NCBI RefSeq assembly: GCF_012911025.1
Contig: NZ_WUEI01000027.1
Location: 1 to 51,532, forward strand
Direction: 5' to 3'
Source of the DNA: Azoarcus sp. TTM-91
GTDB lineage: Bacteria > Pseudomonadota > Gammaproteobacteria > Burkholderiales > Rhodocyclaceae
Length of the DNA stretch: 51,532 nt
Shown here: positions 1 through 8,943 of the stretch, one piece after another
Layout: the number at the start of each line of letters is the position of its first letter
How positions within the stretch are numbered: the first letter of the stretch is position 1
Notes under the pieces: generated by a model
Told to the model about the DNA's origin: nothing
The model's database searches: none
Seen by the model: only the letters and a program-made list of their open reading frames with translations
Program-made: the position numbers and the translations under genes

Positions 1-12
1 GGGCTGCGAGGG

Positions 13-558
13 TCAGGGCAGGGGCATGTCCGGCGTCACGATACCGGTATGGAAGCTCCAGCGCCCGCTGCGCCGGTCGTCGAAATAATGGCGCATCGTC
101 ATCGCGATGGTGCGGAAGGCGATCTCGTTCCAGGGGATGTCGGCTTCCTGGAACAGCGCCACTTCCAGGGATTCCTCGCCAGGGCGGAAATCCAGGTCCA
201 GCAGGCGTGCACGGTAGATGATGTGTACCTGGTTGATGTGCGGCACGTCGATCAAGGTATAGATGTCGCCAACCTCGATGCGCGCACAGGCTTCCTCCAG
301 CGTTTCCCGTACGGCGCCCTGGGCGGTGCTTTCGGCGTTCTCCATGAAGCCGGCCGGCAGGGTCCACTTGCCCAGCCGCGGTTCTATCGCCCGGCGGCAG
401 AGCAGGATGCGGTCTTCCCATTCGGGCAGGGCGCCGACGACGATCTTCGGGTTCTGGTAGTGAATGTCGCCGCAACTGCCGCAGACGTGGCGCGGAAGAG
501 AGTCGCCCGGGGGAATACGGAATTCGACGGTGGCGCCGCAGGTGGAACAGAACTTCAT
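13..558 (-). CDS. Nudix hydrolase with N-terminal zinc ribbon
   Basis: A 181-residue Nudix-fold hydrolase of the kind that cleaves nucleoside diphosphates linked to another moiety. Two CxxC pairs (C4/C7 and C26/C29) form a zinc ribbon like that of NudC-type proteins. The Nudix box follows at about residues 70-92 (GFMENAE, then RETLEEA); the usual box glycine after EEx is Cys. The substrate cannot be told from sequence; NADH, ADP-ribose and similar dinucleotides are candidates. The protein is shorter than E. coli NudC (257 aa), so I do not call it nudC. It is transcribed away from the signalling genes, and its stop lies 12 bases from the window edge. Confidence 0.9.
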   Translation of the reverse strand: MKFCSTCGATVEFRIPPGDSLPRHVCGSCGDIHYQNPKIVVGALPEWEDRILLCRRAIEPRLGKWTLPAGFMENAESTAQGAVRETLEEACARIEVGDIYTLIDVPHINQVHIIYRARLLDLDFRPGEESLEVALFQEADIPWNEIAFRTIAMTMRHYFDDRRSGRWSFHTGIVTPDMPLP

Positions 559-868
559 CGTCGGGCTGCTTGCGTGGAGTAAGCGAGGATTTTAGCCGGA
601 ACACGGGGCCCGCGTCTGTGCAGGCCAGGCTGCGCAAGCCGGCGCGGTGCGCGGCAGTCTCCCCCGTCCCGTGCCTTTCGGCCTACGGTATGCGCTTTGT
701 CGGTGCCCTGCCCGGGGCGCGAACCGCACTCTCGGGCAGCTTGCGGCTGACACGGCTCGACGGGCCGCATATTGCCAAGGTAAAGTGCCGCGGCGACTGC
801 GGTGGCCCCTGTTAGAGCCTGGATAGAATCCCAACAGTCATCAAGAAAATCGCGCAATAAAGGAATCC
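559..868. other. Divergent intergenic region, no gene seen
   Basis: About 310 bases separate the minus-strand Nudix gene from the plus-strand HDOD gene. Short open frames here look like chance products of high GC. A TAGAAT at 824-829 could serve as a -10 for the downstream gene, but no matching -35 lies 16-18 nt upstream. No sigma-28 or sigma-54 element is convincing. It must hold promoters for both flanking genes, which I cannot place. Confidence 0.5.
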
Positions 869-2851
869 ATGCCGCCTCCGATCGACATGAATCGGTTCGA
901 GCAACTGAAGGCGACCGGCGATCTGCCCTCGCCGCGGGGCGTTGCTTTGGCGATCATCCGCCTTACTCAGGCGGAAGAGGTGTCAATGGCGGAACTGGCG
1001 CGGGTGATCAAGAGCGACCCGGCTTTCGTTGGCCGCTTGATCAAGGCTGCCAACGGCGTGGTCTCCTTCCATCGCCGCGCCGTGGTCTCGGTGCAGGAAG
1101 CGCTGATGGTGCTGGGGCTGCCGGCAGTGAGGACGATGGCGCTAGGTTTCTCGCTGCTGTCCAGCTATCGCAAAGGCGGCTGCGTAGGTTTCGACTACGG
1201 GCGCTTCTGGTCATCGTCCCTGCTGATGGCCTTGTCCATGCAGGTCATTGCCCAGCGCTTGCGGGTGATTGCGGCGGACGAGGCCTTCAGCCTGGGCTTG
1301 CTCGCCAGGGTGGGCGAGCTGGCGCTGGCCACGCTTTACCCTAGCGATTACGGCCGCCTGCTGCTGGAGTCCCAGCGCTTCCCGGAATTGCGGCTCAGCG
1401 ATCTGGAGCAGCAGTCCTTCGCCCTCACCCACAATGAGTTGAGCGCCGCCATGCTGGCGGACTGGGGACTGCCGGTCGTGTTCACCGAGCCGGTGCTCTA
1501 CTTCGAGCAGGCAGAGCGGGCGGGCTTTTCCGCTGGCGGGCGGGAGGAGGGGTTGCTGCAATCCCTGGTGCTTTCGCGGGCGCTGACGGAGATCTGTCTG
1601 GCTTCCGAGGTGGAGCAGGCGGCCTTGATGCCGCCGGTGCTGAAGCTGGCGACCCGGCTGGGCCTGGACCGCGACGATTTTGCGGCTGCCTGCGAGCGCA
1701 TCGGCCGGGAATGGCTGGAGTGGAGCAAGCTGCTGCAGCTGGAGTCGGTGGCGCCGCCGGCTTTCGGCAGCCTGGTGCAGAAAGGGACCGCCGCGCTGCC
1801 GCGTGCTGAGCCGCTTTCCCCGGTGCAGCCGGTAGCGGCGCCTTCGGTCGAAAGCGGCATGCGGGTCATGGTGGTGGATGCCGAGCCGGCGGTCCGCCGC
1901 GAACTGCGTGGACTGCTGGAGGCAGCCGGCCATCTGGTGGTCGAGGCCGGCAACGGGCGCGAGGGCATGGAGCTGGCGCTGGAAGTCCAGCCGCACATGA
2001 TGGTGCTGGATTGGGCCATGCCGGAAATGGATGGACTCGAGCTGGTGCGCGCGCTGCGTGCCACGAAGATGGGGCGGGGCATCTATGTGCTCCTGCTCAC
2101 GCAGGTGGAGGATGACCAACGGCTGGTCGAGGCCTTCGAAGCCGGGGCGGACGATTTCGTCGTCAAGCCGGTAAGCCCGAGGGTGCTGGGCGCGCGGCTG
2201 CGCGCCGGCCAGCGGGTGGTACGCCTGCAACAGGAGCTGGAGCGCGATCGGGAGGAAATCCGCCATTTCGCTGCTGAGCTGGCGATCACCAACCGCCGTC
2301 TGCAGGAGGCCGCGCTGACCGACGCGCTTACTGGGTTCCCCAACCGGCGCTATGCGATCGAGCGCATCCAGCAGGAGTGGATCGCATCCACCCGCAACCG
2401 CAGGCCGCTCTCCTGCATGTTGATAGACCTCGACGGTTTCAAGCAGATCAACGACAGCCACGGCCACGACGTCGGCGACATGGTGCTGCGCCAGGCAGCG
2501 GATGCGCTGAGGGTGGCGCTGCGCGGGCAGGACGTGATCTGCCGTACCGGCGGGGACGAGTTCATCGTCATCTGCCCGGACACGGAATTGGACGCCGCGA
2601 TGACATGCGGCGAGCGCCTGCGCGAGGCCGTGGAGGCACTGGTGGTGGAAACCGGTGGTCCGCGTCTGAAGCTGACCATCAGTGTCGGCGTCGCGGTGCG
2701 CGATGCATCGATGGAGGATGTGGACGCCCTGATCAAACGCGCAGACCAGGGCGCCTACAAGGCGAAACAGCGGGGACGGAATCTGGTGGCGTCGATGCAG
2801 GGCGCGGGTTCCGATGAGTCTTCTGCCGGCACGGCCGGCTTGGCGGTGTGA
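869..2851 (+). CDS. HDOD - receiver - GGDEF protein (predicted diguanylate cyclase)
   Basis: A 660-residue soluble signalling protein. Residues about 1-290 form an HDOD domain (LPSPRGVAL, then SDPAFVGRLIKAANG). Residues about 330-450 are a receiver with a phosphoacceptor Asp in VLDWAMPEMDG and the conserved Lys in VVKP. Residues about 490-645 are a GGDEF domain with an intact GGDEF and, five residues upstream, RGQD, which fits the RxxD inhibitory I-site. It is therefore predicted to make c-di-GMP under phosphorylation and product control. The ATG is preceded by AAAGGA. The next gene, a phosphodiesterase-type protein, follows within 40 bases, so the two probably form one operon just ahead of flhDC. 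The arrangement with HDOD first is uncommon. Confidence 0.93.
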   Translation: MPPPIDMNRFEQLKATGDLPSPRGVALAIIRLTQAEEVSMAELARVIKSDPAFVGRLIKAANGVVSFHRRAVVSVQEALMVLGLPAVRTMALGFSLLSSYRKGGCVGFDYGRFWSSSLLMALSMQVIAQRLRVIAADEAFSLGLLARVGELALATLYPSDYGRLLLESQRFPELRLSDLEQQSFALTHNELSAAMLADWGLPVVFTEPVLYFEQAERAGFSAGGREEGLLQSLVLSRALTEICLASEVEQAALMPPVLKLATRLGLDRDDFAAACERIGREWLEWSKLLQLESVAPPAFGSLVQKGTAALPRAEPLSPVQPVAAPSVESGMRVMVVDAEPAVRRELRGLLEAAGHLVVEAGNGREGMELALEVQPHMMVLDWAMPEMDGLELVRALRATKMGRGIYVLLLTQVEDDQRLVEAFEAGADDFVVKPVSPRVLGARLRAGQRVVRLQQELERDREEIRHFAAELAITNRRLQEAALTDALTGFPNRRYAIERIQQEWIASTRNRRPLSCMLIDLDGFKQINDSHGHDVGDMVLRQAADALRVALRGQDVICRTGGDEFIVICPDTELDAAMTCGERLREAVEALVVETGGPRLKLTISVGVAVRDASMEDVDALIKRADQGAYKAKQRGRNLVASMQGAGSDESSAGTAGLAV

Positions 2852-2887
2852 CAGCTGGCCAATGCAATGACGAAACAAGGAAGACTG

Positions 2888-4630
2888 ATGGACCGCATGG
2901 ATGAGCGCCTGCTGCGTCAGGAGGGGCCGGTACGGGTCCTGATCGTGGACGATTCTGATGACGATGCCTTCCTTGTTCGCGCCGAACTGGGGCGGCGCGG
3001 GGTAAGGATCGACTACCGCCGAGTGGACTGCGAGCTCGACATGGCCGCGGCGCTGGCTGCAGACAGCTGGGACGTGATCCTCGCCGACCACGACATGCCC
3101 GGCTTCGATTCCCTGGCCGCGCTCGAAGTGCTCAAGCGCAGCGGCCAGGACGTGCCCTTCATCATCCACTCCGGACAGATCTCCGACCGCCAGGCGGTAT
3201 CGGCAATGTACGAGGGCGTGGACGACTTCATCGCCAAGGGCGACTACGAGCGCCTGGTGCCGGTGATAGAGCGCGAGCTGCGTGGCGTGAGTGCCCGCCG
3301 CGCGGTGCGCACCGCCGACAGCCGCATCCGCGAGCTGGTGAATTTCGACGGACTTTCGGCGTTGCCCAACCATCACCTGTTCTGCAGCAAGGTCACCGAC
3401 TGGCTGGGCGACTGCCGCCAGCGCGGGCGGGCGCCGGTGGGGGCGGTGTTCGTCGTCGATGTCGACCGCTTCATGCGCATCAATGCCAGCTTCGGCTACG
3501 AGGTCGGCAGTGCCATCCTGCGTCAGGTGGGAGAGCGCCTCGCGCAGGGGTTGGCGCCAGAGGTGACGCTGGCGCGGCTAGGCGGCGACAAGTTCGGCGT
3601 CTTCCTGCCGGGTGTCGGCGATCCGGCGCAGATAGAGGTGACCGCCCGCTGGGTGCTGAGCGCCTTTGAACAGCCCTTCCTGAAAGACAAGGTGGAGTTG
3701 TTCCTGACAGCCAGTATCGGCATCGCGATGGTGCCGCGTGATGGGGATTCGGTTTACACCCTGCTGATGAACGCGGAGACCGCGGTAGCGCAGACCAAGC
3801 GCAAGGGCGGCAAGGGGCTGCGTTTCTTCGACCGGGCGATGAATACCGCCTCGGTGGAACGCCTTGCGTTGGAGGCGGACCTGCGCCATGCGCTGGTGAG
3901 AAACGAACTGCGCCTCTTCTACCAACCGCTGGTGCGCGCCTCTGATGGTGCGGTGGTGGGCGCCGAGGCGCTGGTGCGCTGGCAGCATCCGCAGCAAGGC
4001 CTGCTGACGCCCGACCGCTTCATTCCGCTCGCCGACGAAACCGGCCTGATCACCGAAATCGGCAGTCAGGTGCTGTTCGAGGCGTGCCGGCAGGGCAAGG
4101 CATGGCATGCCGCCGGCCATGCCGCTTTCCGGGTATCGGTGAACGTGTCGGCGGTCCAGTTCGGCCAGCCGCGCCTGCTCGAAACGGTCAGCGAGGCCCT
4201 GAACGCCAGCGGGTTTCCGCCGGCCTGCCTGACGCTGGAGATTACCGAGAGCTCGCTGATGAGCGATGTCGAGTCCGCGGCCGGCATGCTGCGCGCCTTG
4301 AAGAACATGGGGGTGCAGGTGGCGGTGGACGACTTCGGTACCGGTTATTCCTCGCTTTCCTACCTCAAGCGCCTGCCCATAGACGTCATCAAAATCGACA
4401 AGTCCTTCATTCGCGACGTGAGCCATGACGAGGAAGATGCGGCCATCGTGCGCGCCATCATCGTGCTGGCCCGCAGCCTGCATCTCGCCACTGTCGCGGA
4501 GGGCGTCGAGACGCGCGAGCAGGAGGTGATGCTGCGGGATGAGCGTTGCGATAGCTTCCAGGGTTTCCGCTATGGCAGGCCGGTGCCGCCAGAGGTATTC
4601 CCCTTCCTGCTCCAGGGTGTCGCGGACTAA
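2888..4630 (+). CDS. Receiver - degenerate GGDEF - EAL protein (predicted c-di-GMP phosphodiesterase)
   Basis: A 580-residue response regulator. An N-terminal receiver (LIVDDSDDD, phosphoacceptor in LADHDMPGF) leads into a GGDEF-like domain whose signature reads GGDKF, so cyclase activity is unlikely. The C-terminal EAL domain looks complete: EAL, the metal-binding Asn in VSVNVSA, EITES, DDFGTGYSS, the Lys in VIKIDKSF, AEGVET and QGF. The likely role is c-di-GMP hydrolysis opposing the upstream cyclase. I chose the ATG at 2888 because AAGGAAG lies just before it; an in-frame ATG at 2867 would add seven residues. It sits directly upstream of flhD, which suggests a link to the motile/sessile switch. 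Confidence 0.9.
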   Translation: MDRMDERLLRQEGPVRVLIVDDSDDDAFLVRAELGRRGVRIDYRRVDCELDMAAALAADSWDVILADHDMPGFDSLAALEVLKRSGQDVPFIIHSGQISDRQAVSAMYEGVDDFIAKGDYERLVPVIERELRGVSARRAVRTADSRIRELVNFDGLSALPNHHLFCSKVTDWLGDCRQRGRAPVGAVFVVDVDRFMRINASFGYEVGSAILRQVGERLAQGLAPEVTLARLGGDKFGVFLPGVGDPAQIEVTARWVLSAFEQPFLKDKVELFLTASIGIAMVPRDGDSVYTLLMNAETAVAQTKRKGGKGLRFFDRAMNTASVERLALEADLRHALVRNELRLFYQPLVRASDGAVVGAEALVRWQHPQQGLLTPDRFIPLADETGLITEIGSQVLFEACRQGKAWHAAGHAAFRVSVNVSAVQFGQPRLLETVSEALNASGFPPACLTLEITESSLMSDVESAAGMLRALKNMGVQVAVDDFGTGYSSLSYLKRLPIDVIKIDKSFIRDVSHDEEDAAIVRAIIVLARSLHLATVAEGVETREQEVMLRDERCDSFQGFRYGRPVPPEVFPFLLQGVAD

Positions 4631-4752
4631 GCAGGTCGATCTGTTGTTTTTCGACCACACGGGCAGGCGGGCTTTTCCTTGCTCCGTGCTTGCGATTGCT
4701 CACAATTTACTTTAAGTTCGGAACACTTCTACCTGAAAGGGAGCAGGAAACG

Positions 4753-5070
4753 ATGGAGCGCCCCGATTTTCAGGCCGAAATACGCGAATTGAATCTTGCC
4801 TACCTGATGCTGGCGCAACAGATGCTGCGTAGCGACAGGGAGACTGCGATGTTCCGGTTGGGTGTGACCAAGGAGGTCGCCGACCTGATCGAAAGCCTGT
4901 CCGCTGCCAAGCTGGTGCGGATGGCTAACAGCCAGATGTTGATGCCCAGCTTCCGCTTCGACGATGCCCAGTTGCTTCGTCTGATGGCGGGCGAGGGGCG
5001 GGATCCGGCCACCTCCAGCCTGCATGCGGCCATCATCGCCGCGGGCAAGACGCTGGGCGAGACGGCCTAG
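4753..5070 (+). CDS. flhD: Flagellar master regulator subunit FlhD
   Basis: A 105-residue protein matching FlhD in length and in the N-terminal helical pattern (EIRELNLAYLMLAQQMLRSD, then MFRLGV). With FlhC it forms the FlhD4C2 activator that binds class II flagellar promoters and recruits RNA polymerase. The ATG at 4753 is preceded by GCAGGAAA; a longer reading from a TTG at 4690 has no ribosome binding site. flhC starts 9 bases after the stop. The roughly 120 bases upstream are richer in A and T than their neighbours and must hold the flhDC promoter, but I could not assign -35 and -10 elements. Confidence 0.95.
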   Translation: MERPDFQAEIRELNLAYLMLAQQMLRSDRETAMFRLGVTKEVADLIESLSAAKLVRMANSQMLMPSFRFDDAQLLRLMAGEGRDPATSSLHAAIIAAGKTLGETA

Positions 5071-5079
5071 GAGAGAGCA

Positions 5080-5637
5080 ATGAAGAACAAGCGCATCATC
5101 GACGAGGCCGAAGACATCCGCCGCGCGGTGGAAATGGTCCAACTCGGCGCGCGCATGCAGATGCTGGAGGTGGAAACCCGCCTCAGCCGCGAGAAACTGC
5201 TGAAGATCTACAAGGAGGTGCGCGGTGTTTCGCCCCCCAAGGGCATGCTGCCGTTTTCCACCGACTGGTTCATGACCTGGCAGCCGAATGTGCACTCGTC
5301 GCTGTTCATGGGTTTCCACCGTTATTTCACGGAAGGGACCGGCCTGAAGGGCCTGGACGCGATCATCAAGTCCTACCATCTCTACCTCGACCATATCGAG
5401 GCGGAACAGATGGAACCGGCGCTGAGCCTGACCCGCGCGTGGACGCTGGTGCGCTTCTTCGATGCCGACCTGCTGCAGATGGCGCCGTGCACTTGCTGTG
5501 GCGGTCATTACGTGGCGCACGCCTACGACCCCACTGCCAACTTCGTCTGCGGCTTGTGCAACATGCCGTCGCGTGCCGGCAAGAGCAAGCGTGCGGTGCC
5601 GACCCGCAAGACCAGGGTAAAGGCTGCTTCGGTCTGA
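5080..5637 (+). CDS. flhC: Flagellar master regulator subunit FlhC
   Basis: A 185-residue protein with the FlhC zinc site near the C-terminus: CTCC, then CGLC about 20 residues later, supplying four cysteines. FlhC contributes DNA binding to the FlhD4C2 complex. The N-terminal half has the family pattern (AEDIRRAVEMVQLGARMQMLEVET and SREKLLKIYKEVRG, read in short pieces). The C-terminal tail is basic (KSKRAVPTRKTRVK). The start is an ATG behind GGAGAG. An intrinsic terminator lies about 45 bases after the stop and separates flhDC from motAB, which has its own sigma-28 promoter. Confidence 0.96.
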   Translation: MKNKRIIDEAEDIRRAVEMVQLGARMQMLEVETRLSREKLLKIYKEVRGVSPPKGMLPFSTDWFMTWQPNVHSSLFMGFHRYFTEGTGLKGLDAIIKSYHLYLDHIEAEQMEPALSLTRAWTLVRFFDADLLQMAPCTCCGGHYVAHAYDPTANFVCGLCNMPSRAGKSKRAVPTRKTRVKAASV

Positions 5638-5680
5638 AGCGCCGATGCTGGCGACAGGGGCCGGCGTGAGATTCTCCACA

Positions 5681-5718
5681 CGGGCTGTCCGAACGTAGCG
5701 GGCAGCCCGTTTTCTTTT
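5681..5718 (+). terminator. Intrinsic terminator after flhC
   Basis: An 11-bp stem (5681-5691 with 5699-5709, one G-U pair) has a 7-nt loop and is followed by TTTTCTTTT. It ends the flhDC transcript just before the motA promoter. Confidence 0.9.
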
Positions 5719-5729
5719 GTCGGATTGCT

Positions 5730-5756
5730 TCAAGTTTCTGTCATCCAGACCGATAC
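5730..5756 (+). promoter_or_regulatory. Sigma-28 (FliA) promoter of motAB
   Basis: TCAAGTTT, 11 nt, ACCGATAC. The enterobacterial FliA consensus is TAAAGTTT-N11-GCCGATAA, so this has 13 of 16 matches at the exact spacing. It lies between the flhC terminator and the motA start, where a class III flagellar promoter is expected. Confidence 0.87.
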
Positions 5757-5804
5757 AATGCGACGCAGTGCCCACTCTTTCGCGGCGTTTTCCTGGAGTT
5801 CGCG

Positions 5805-6659
5805 GTGTTTCTCATCATTGGCTACGTCATCATCCTTGCCGCGTCGGTCGGCACCTATGCTGTGCACGGCAGCCTGGGGGCGTTGTGGGTGCCGATGGAG
5901 TACCTTGCCATCATCGGTTTGATGATCGGCGGCTTCGTCTCCGGCAACAGCGGAAAGACGATCAAGGCGACGCTGGGTTCGCTGGGGGGCGCGGTCAAAG
6001 GTTCGCCCTATAACAAGGCTCTATATGTAGACCTGTTGTCCATGCTCTACGAACTGCTGGCCAAGGTTCGCAAGGAAGGCCTGATGTCGATTGAAAACGA
6101 CATCGAGAACCCGGATTCCAGCCCGATTTTCTCCAAGTACCCCAGCGTCACGTCCGATCACCACGTGGTCGAGTTCCTCACCGATTACCTGCGCATGATG
6201 GTGGGGGGCAACCTCAACGCCTTCGAGATCGAGAACCTGATGGACATGGAGATCGAGACTCACCACCAGGAGGCGCACCTGGCGCCTCATACCGTGTCCA
6301 AGATGGCTGACGGGTTGCCCGCCTTCGGTATCGTCGTGGCGGTCATGGGGGTGGTGAACGTGATGGGCTCGGTGGGCGAGCCGCCCGCGGTGCTGGGGAA
6401 AATGATCGGTGGCGCACTCGTCGGTACCTTCCTAGGCATCCTGCTTTCCTATGGCTTCGTCGCCCCTATCGCCAGCCAGCTCGAGCAGAAGGTGGAAGAG
6501 GGCGGCAAGATCTACCAGTGCATGAAGGTGGTGTTGCTGGCCAGCATGAATGGCTACGCGCCGCAGGTGGCGATCGAGTTCGGGCGCAAGGTGTTGTATT
6601 CCACCGAGCGGCCGGGTTTCACCGAACTGGAGCAGGAACTCAAGAACCGCAAGGGTTGA
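5805..6659 (+). CDS. motA: Flagellar stator protein MotA
   Basis: A 284-residue inner-membrane protein with four predicted transmembrane segments: two at the N-terminus (LIIGYVIILAASV and YLAIIGLMIGGFV) and two near residues 170-220. Between the pairs lies the large cytoplasmic loop that contacts the rotor protein FliG. The conserved proline region reads DGLPAFGIVVAVMG. With MotB it forms the proton channel that drives flagellar rotation. The start is a GTG at 5805 with GGAG seven bases upstream. motB follows after about 70 bases, and both are probably read from the sigma-28 promoter at 5730. Confidence 0.96.
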   Translation: MFLIIGYVIILAASVGTYAVHGSLGALWVPMEYLAIIGLMIGGFVSGNSGKTIKATLGSLGGAVKGSPYNKALYVDLLSMLYELLAKVRKEGLMSIENDIENPDSSPIFSKYPSVTSDHHVVEFLTDYLRMMVGGNLNAFEIENLMDMEIETHHQEAHLAPHTVSKMADGLPAFGIVVAVMGVVNVMGSVGEPPAVLGKMIGGALVGTFLGILLSYGFVAPIASQLEQKVEEGGKIYQCMKVVLLASMNGYAPQVAIEFGRKVLYSTERPGFTELEQELKNRKG

Positions 6660-6729
6660 GGCCTCAGGCAATGGCGATTCGTTTTTTGAGCCCTTTGCGT
6701 TCCAGCAGCGCACCCGTGCGGGGTGATGC

Positions 6730-7770
6730 ATGAGCGACGATACCCAGCAGCCTATTGTCGTCAAACGCATCAAGAAGGGCGGCGGTGGCCACCACGGTGG
6801 CGCCTGGAAGATCGCTTACGCCGACTTCGTGACGGCGATGATGGCCTTCTTCCTGCTGATGTGGCTGCTCGGCTCCACCGCAAAGGGCGACCTGGTCGGC
6901 ATTGCCGACTACTTCCAGAACCCGCTCAAGCTGGCCATGGAGGGGGGCGAGGGTTCAGGCGACAGCTCCAGCATCATCAAGGGTGGGGGCGAAGACCTTA
7001 CCCGCTCCCTGGGCCAGGTGAAACGCGGCGACTTCGAAGGCCGCCGGACCATCAATCTCGACGCGGCGCGCGGGCGCGAGACACCTAGCGCCGAGACGCC
7101 GGCCGAGGAAACCGAGACCCGCCGCGAGCGGGTGCGCCTGCTGGACCTCAAGGGCCGTATCGAGGCCATCATCGAAGCAGATCCGCTTCTGCGTCAGTTC
7201 AAGAACCAGATACTGATGGACATCACCACCGAAGGCCTGCGAATACAACTGGTGGATGAGCAGAACCGGCCGATGTTCAATACCGCAAGCGCCGATCTCC
7301 GGCCCTATACACGCGATCTGCTGCGTGACATCGGCCGCGCGCTCAATGACGTCAATCACCGCATCTCGCTGTCTGGGCATACCGACTCTGCTCAATATGC
7401 GGGCGGCGACCGCGGCTTTTCCAACTGGGAGCTCTCCTCCAACCGCGCCAATGCCGCGCGCCGGGAGTTGATCCTGGGCGGCCTGGAAATGGGCAAGGTG
7501 GTCCGGGTGGTTGGTCTGGCAGACACCATTCCCTTGAACAAGGACAATCTGCTGGATCCGATGAACCGCCGCATCAGTATCGTCGTGTTGAACAAGCGCA
7601 CCGAGGAGTCCTTGCGCACGGAAGGCGGCCAGGTGGAGGTCAATAGCGGGGCGCCGGTCGATGGCGGCGCCCTGCGTCAGAACATCGAACAGCAGGTGCC
7701 GCCTGCGGCACCGGCGATGAACGGGGCGAAGACTTCGCGTCTGGACCCGCCGCTGGGCGGCATGCGCTGA
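6730..7770 (+). CDS. motB: Flagellar stator protein MotB
   Basis: A 346-residue protein with a short cytoplasmic tail, one transmembrane helix (about residues 28-50) and a periplasmic OmpA-like domain that anchors the stator to peptidoglycan. The proton-carrying Asp is D32 in AYADFVTAMMAFF. The peptidoglycan-binding domain carries the typical LSGHTDSAQY and NWELSSNRANAARREL motifs around residues 215-245. The C-terminal 60 residues are proline and glycine rich and look disordered. It is translated from an ATG behind GGGGTGAT. Confidence 0.96.
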   Translation: MSDDTQQPIVVKRIKKGGGGHHGGAWKIAYADFVTAMMAFFLLMWLLGSTAKGDLVGIADYFQNPLKLAMEGGEGSGDSSSIIKGGGEDLTRSLGQVKRGDFEGRRTINLDAARGRETPSAETPAEETETRRERVRLLDLKGRIEAIIEADPLLRQFKNQILMDITTEGLRIQLVDEQNRPMFNTASADLRPYTRDLLRDIGRALNDVNHRISLSGHTDSAQYAGGDRGFSNWELSSNRANAARRELILGGLEMGKVVRVVGLADTIPLNKDNLLDPMNRRISIVVLNKRTEESLRTEGGQVEVNSGAPVDGGALRQNIEQQVPPAAPAMNGAKTSRLDPPLGGMR

Positions 7771-7963
7771 GTACCTTGCCAGAGGCCTTGTTGCCTGCGG
7801 CATCAGGGGCGGTTCGGGGCTATCTTGAAGTGGCCGCGTGGTGCGGGGCTCGTGTTGCGATCCGCCGTGTCTCGCCCGGGCGGGGTGCTCCGGTACGGCA
7901 GGATTTGCGCAGGCACGGGACCGACGGTATGCGGCAAGAAAAACCTATCAGGGAGTGCCCAGC

Positions 7964-8938
7964 ATGACCACATCCGGTGGTTCCTCACGCCAGCCGCCGC
8001 GACCGCTTCCCGGCACCGGGGCTGGCAGCAGCACGGCCAGTCCCTCCGGCAGCGCGGTGCGCAAGCCATTGAGCCCCGCGCTGCCCGGCTTCCCACCGGC
8101 ACTGGGTGCGGGTCGGGACCGGGAGTTCGAATTCACCGCGTCCGATTTCGAGAAGGTGCGCAAGCTCATCCACGAGCATGCCGGCATCGCCCTGTCGCCG
8201 GCCAAGCAGGACATGGTCTACAGCCGGCTGGCGCGCCGCCTGCGCGCCTGTGGTGACCGCACCTTCGCCCAGTACCTCACCCGACTGGAGCGCGACCGCA
8301 GCGAGTGGGAGACCTTCGTCAACTCGCTGACGACCAATCTCACCTCCTTCTTCCGCGAGGCGCATCACTTCGACATCCTGGCCGAGCAGCTCAAGAAGGT
8401 GGCCGAGAAGCGGACCATCAAGATCTGGTGCTGTGCGGCCTCCACTGGCGAAGAGCCCTATTCCCTTGCCATCACCGCCTGCGAGGCTTTCGATAGCCTG
8501 AACCCGCCGGTGCAGATCCTGGCGACCGATATCGATACTGCCGTGCTGGCCCATGGTGAGGCCGGCTCCTACCGGCAGGAGCGGGTTGAGCGTCTCTCGC
8601 CGGAACGGCTGCGGAAATTCTTCCTGCGCGGTACAGGCGATCAGGGGGGCGTGGTCAAGGTGAGACCGGAGTTGCGCCGGTTGATCACTTTCCGCCGCAT
8701 CAACCTGTTGGAGGCCAACTGGTCGGTGCAGGGGCCGCTGGATGCCATTTTCTGCCGCAACGTGATGATCTATTTCGACAAGCCCACCCAGTACGGCATC
8801 CTCAAGCGCTTCCAGCCCCTGCTGCGCCCCGACGGCCAGTTGTTCGCCGGCCATTCGGAGAGCTTCATGCACGCCGCGGACCTGTTCCGCTCGCGCGGGC
8901 GCACCGTCTATCAGCGCGCAGATACGCCCCTGCGCTGA
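7964..8938 (+). CDS. cheR: Chemoreceptor methyltransferase CheR
   Basis: A 324-residue CheR that uses S-adenosylmethionine to methylate glutamates on chemoreceptors. The first 45 or so residues are a Ser/Pro/Gly-rich leader. The N-terminal helical CheR domain follows (FEKVRKLIHEHAGIALSP), then the Rossmann SAM-binding domain with WCCAASTGEEPYSLAI and the FCRNVMIYFDKP motif. I chose the ATG at 7964, behind AGGGAG; upstream in-frame starts would add 42 residues that look like translated noncoding sequence. cheB follows after 5 bases, so the two are probably cotranslated. Confidence 0.94.
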   Translation: MTTSGGSSRQPPRPLPGTGAGSSTASPSGSAVRKPLSPALPGFPPALGAGRDREFEFTASDFEKVRKLIHEHAGIALSPAKQDMVYSRLARRLRACGDRTFAQYLTRLERDRSEWETFVNSLTTNLTSFFREAHHFDILAEQLKKVAEKRTIKIWCCAASTGEEPYSLAITACEAFDSLNPPVQILATDIDTAVLAHGEAGSYRQERVERLSPERLRKFFLRGTGDQGGVVKVRPELRRLITFRRINLLEANWSVQGPLDAIFCRNVMIYFDKPTQYGILKRFQPLLRPDGQLFAGHSESFMHAADLFRSRGRTVYQRADTPLR

Positions 8939-8943
8939 GCGCC

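Noticed and set aside
1211..3376. A 721-residue open frame on the minus strand across the two c-di-GMP genes
   Set aside because: His/Arg/Gln-rich antisense translation of GC-rich genes with clear domains on the other strand.
4712..4738. A sigma-28-like match (TTAAGTTC-N11-ACCTGAAA) before flhD
   Set aside because: The -10 half has only 4 of 8 consensus bases and lacks CGATA; flhDC should lie above FliA in the cascade.
4690..4752. A TTG start extending FlhD by 21 residues
   Set aside because: No ribosome binding site, and the ATG at 4753 gives the family length with a good site.
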